From: Gammaproteobacteria bacterium
GTDB taxonomy: Bacteria; Pseudomonadota; Gammaproteobacteria; Steroidobacterales; Steroidobacteraceae
NCBI GenBank assembly: GCA_003164785.1
Contig: PLUE01000034.1
Location: 20,256 to 84,255, forward strand
DNA: 64,000 bases
Direction: 5' to 3'
Below, in pieces: positions 62,934 through 64,000 of the stretch. The first letter of the stretch is position 1, and every line of letters starts with the position of its first letter. Under the pieces are notes generated by a model. It was not told the origin of the DNA. It did not search any database and saw only the letters and a program-made list of their open reading frames with translations. The position numbers and the translations under genes are program-made.

Positions 62934-64000
62934 TTAGAATTTCTTCGACAAGGTGACTCGGAGTGAGAGCGGCTCGAGGGGATGAATATGCACGTCCGCA
63001 ACTCCGGCCGCCGGTTCCCCGGGCAGCCGGTCGATGTACCAATACTCCATCGCATTCGCTTTAGTGTTGAGGATGTTGTAAATACCGACGGCGCCGCTCC
63101 AGCCGCTGCCGAATGCATAGCGGACGTCACTGTTCCATTCATGGTAACCCGAGCCTTTCACGACGTTGTCGGATGACAAGGGGTAGGCGCCCAAATAGCG
63201 AAGTGCCAGGCTACCGCTCCACGGCCCCGCATTCTTCACATAGACCGCGAGTGACCCGGTGGCGAGAGGATCGTTCGGCATGTAATAGCCTACGTGTCCC
63301 GTGCCATCGTCAAAGAGCGTCTTAAACCTCGAATGATCTTGGGAGAAGGTGCCGTAAAACTCCAGCCAGGTGAGTGCTTGATAGGTGACGTTGAGCTCAT
63401 AACCATACCGACGGCTGGCGGGTCCGGCCGTATCCTGCCCGACGTCGGGGTCGTATTCAGTTTCGGACTGGGCATCGAGATTGAACAGCGCGAGGGTCAG
63501 CGCGACCTTGCGGTCGAAGAGTTCCTGACGCAGGCCAATTTCCTCGCCCATCTGGGTGGCCATGAGGGGGGCGCCTTGGACCCCGGTGATTCGCGCTTGA
63601 TTCACGCCCCGCAGATCATCGCTGTGAAACCCGCGGCCGGCGCTTACGTAGAATTCCGTTGTGGCGAGCGGCTTGAATATGAGACTGCCTTTTGGCTCGA
63701 GAATGTTCCGACTCGCTGTACCGGGATTGGTGCCCACATCGCTTCCGTACTGGTCATCGTCTCGCAGTCCCAATACCGTGCGAAACCAGTCGTTCCAGTG
63801 GGTGGTCGCCTGTATATAAAGCGCATTGCTGCCGAGCCGCACATGGTCCCGTTCGCTATAGCCGAGCGGATCGTCGGGCGCCGGGATGGGTACTGCGTCT
63901 TGGGACGGAGTGCGAGACACGTGAATGAAGTCGTAACGCGTTTGCAACCCGACCAACAGCTCGTTGTCGACGCCGAACACTTGAGCGGAATGGGTGTAGC
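62934..64000 (-). CDS. TonB-dependent outer-membrane receptor, C-terminal part (runs off the window)
   Basis: About 355 residues of beta-barrel: alternating aromatic strands such as TTEFYVSAGRGFHSDDLRG, YELNVTYQALTWLEFYGTFS and SDVRYAFGSGWSGAVGIYNI, ending in the terminal Phe (TLSKKF) needed for barrel assembly. The frame is open to the window edge, so the plug domain and TonB box lie outside. The substrate is unknown. It lies next to transposase remnants and may be part of the island or the flanking chromosome. Confidence 0.85.
   Translation of the reverse strand, partial: YTHSAQVFGVDNELLVGLQTRYDFIHVSRTPSQDAVPIPAPDDPLGYSERDHVRLGSNALYIQATTHWNDWFRTVLGLRDDDQYGSDVGTNPGTASRNILEPKGSLIFKPLATTEFYVSAGRGFHSDDLRGVNQARITGVQGAPLMATQMGEEIGLRQELFDRKVALTLALFNLDAQSETEYDPDVGQDTAGPASRRYGYELNVTYQALTWLEFYGTFSQDHSRFKTLFDDGTGHVGYYMPNDPLATGSLAVYVKNAGPWSGSLALRYLGAYPLSSDNVVKGSGYHEWNSDVRYAFGSGWSGAVGIYNILNTKANAMEYWYIDRLPGEPAAGVADVHIHPLEPLSLRVTLSKKF

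Overview
The window is 64 kb of GC-rich proteobacterial chromosome. The core gene orders are metG-rsxB-nth-DUF1841, pilT-pilU, purM-purN next to DUF2066/CDP-alcohol phosphatidyltransferase/hda, and aceE-aceF-lpdA. With GrxD and type IV pilus retraction ATPases, these point to a gammaproteobacterium. The FAAL, P450, oleate hydratase and haem-porin genes suggest an environmental lineage such as Nevskiales/Steroidobacterales, but that placement is inference. Nothing suggests a plasmid. The left (1 to about 11.6 kb) and right (59.9 to 64 kb) flanks look like accessory DNA around a core block.

Layout. 0.4-4.1 kb: a NarX-like kinase with a degenerate ATPase domain, then the wreck of a metal-type two-component/RND efflux locus (intact response regulator; truncated kinase, RND pump and outer-membrane factor). 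4.2-11.6 kb: methyltransferases, a cytochrome b561, a c4-type dihaem cytochrome, a fused haem-porin, several small proteins, a Crp/Fnr regulator and a 76-aa c-type cytochrome. 11.9-19.4 kb: a lipid-centred block with oleate hydratase, a second Crp/Fnr regulator, an LpxL-type acyltransferase, a P450/fatty-acyl-AMP-ligase-ACP pair and a DUF374 acyltransferase. 19.6-59.5 kb: mainly housekeeping genes: a c-di-GMP protein, nadC, grxD, a DegP-like protease with a two-component system, rnt-pyrC-pepA, pyruvate dehydrogenase, a glucan exporter, nth-rsxB-metG, pilTU with a HEAT-repeat Ser/Thr kinase, apbC-dcd, purMN, hda, proS, pssA, a family 4 uracil-DNA glycosylase and rimI.

59.8-64 kb is a mobile-DNA junction. 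prfC (release factor 3) is cut after its first codons, in the gene whose 5' end is the attachment site of SXT/R391-type elements. A tyrosine integrase gene with a one-base frameshift follows, preceded by repeats that look like integrase arm sites. Beyond it are a frameshifted HicB-like antitoxin gene, a 45-nt 3' fragment of tRNA-Asn (an attachment-site remnant), a DUF2806 fragment, a 46-bp palindrome that looks like two fused IS ends, remnants of a DDE transposase and its ExeA-like ATPase, and a TonB-dependent receptor running off the edge.

Many core genes are translationally coupled by 4-bp ATGA, GTGA or TTGA overlaps. Several promoters have a -10 hexamer only 5 nt from the ATG with no Shine-Dalgarno sequence (lpxL-like, P450, metG), which implies leaderless transcripts. 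The most interesting items are the AT-rich rare-codon patch over the dcd active site, the P450/FAAL-ACP lipid block, the haem-porin electron-transfer block, the kinase beside pilTU, and the prfC-targeted element.
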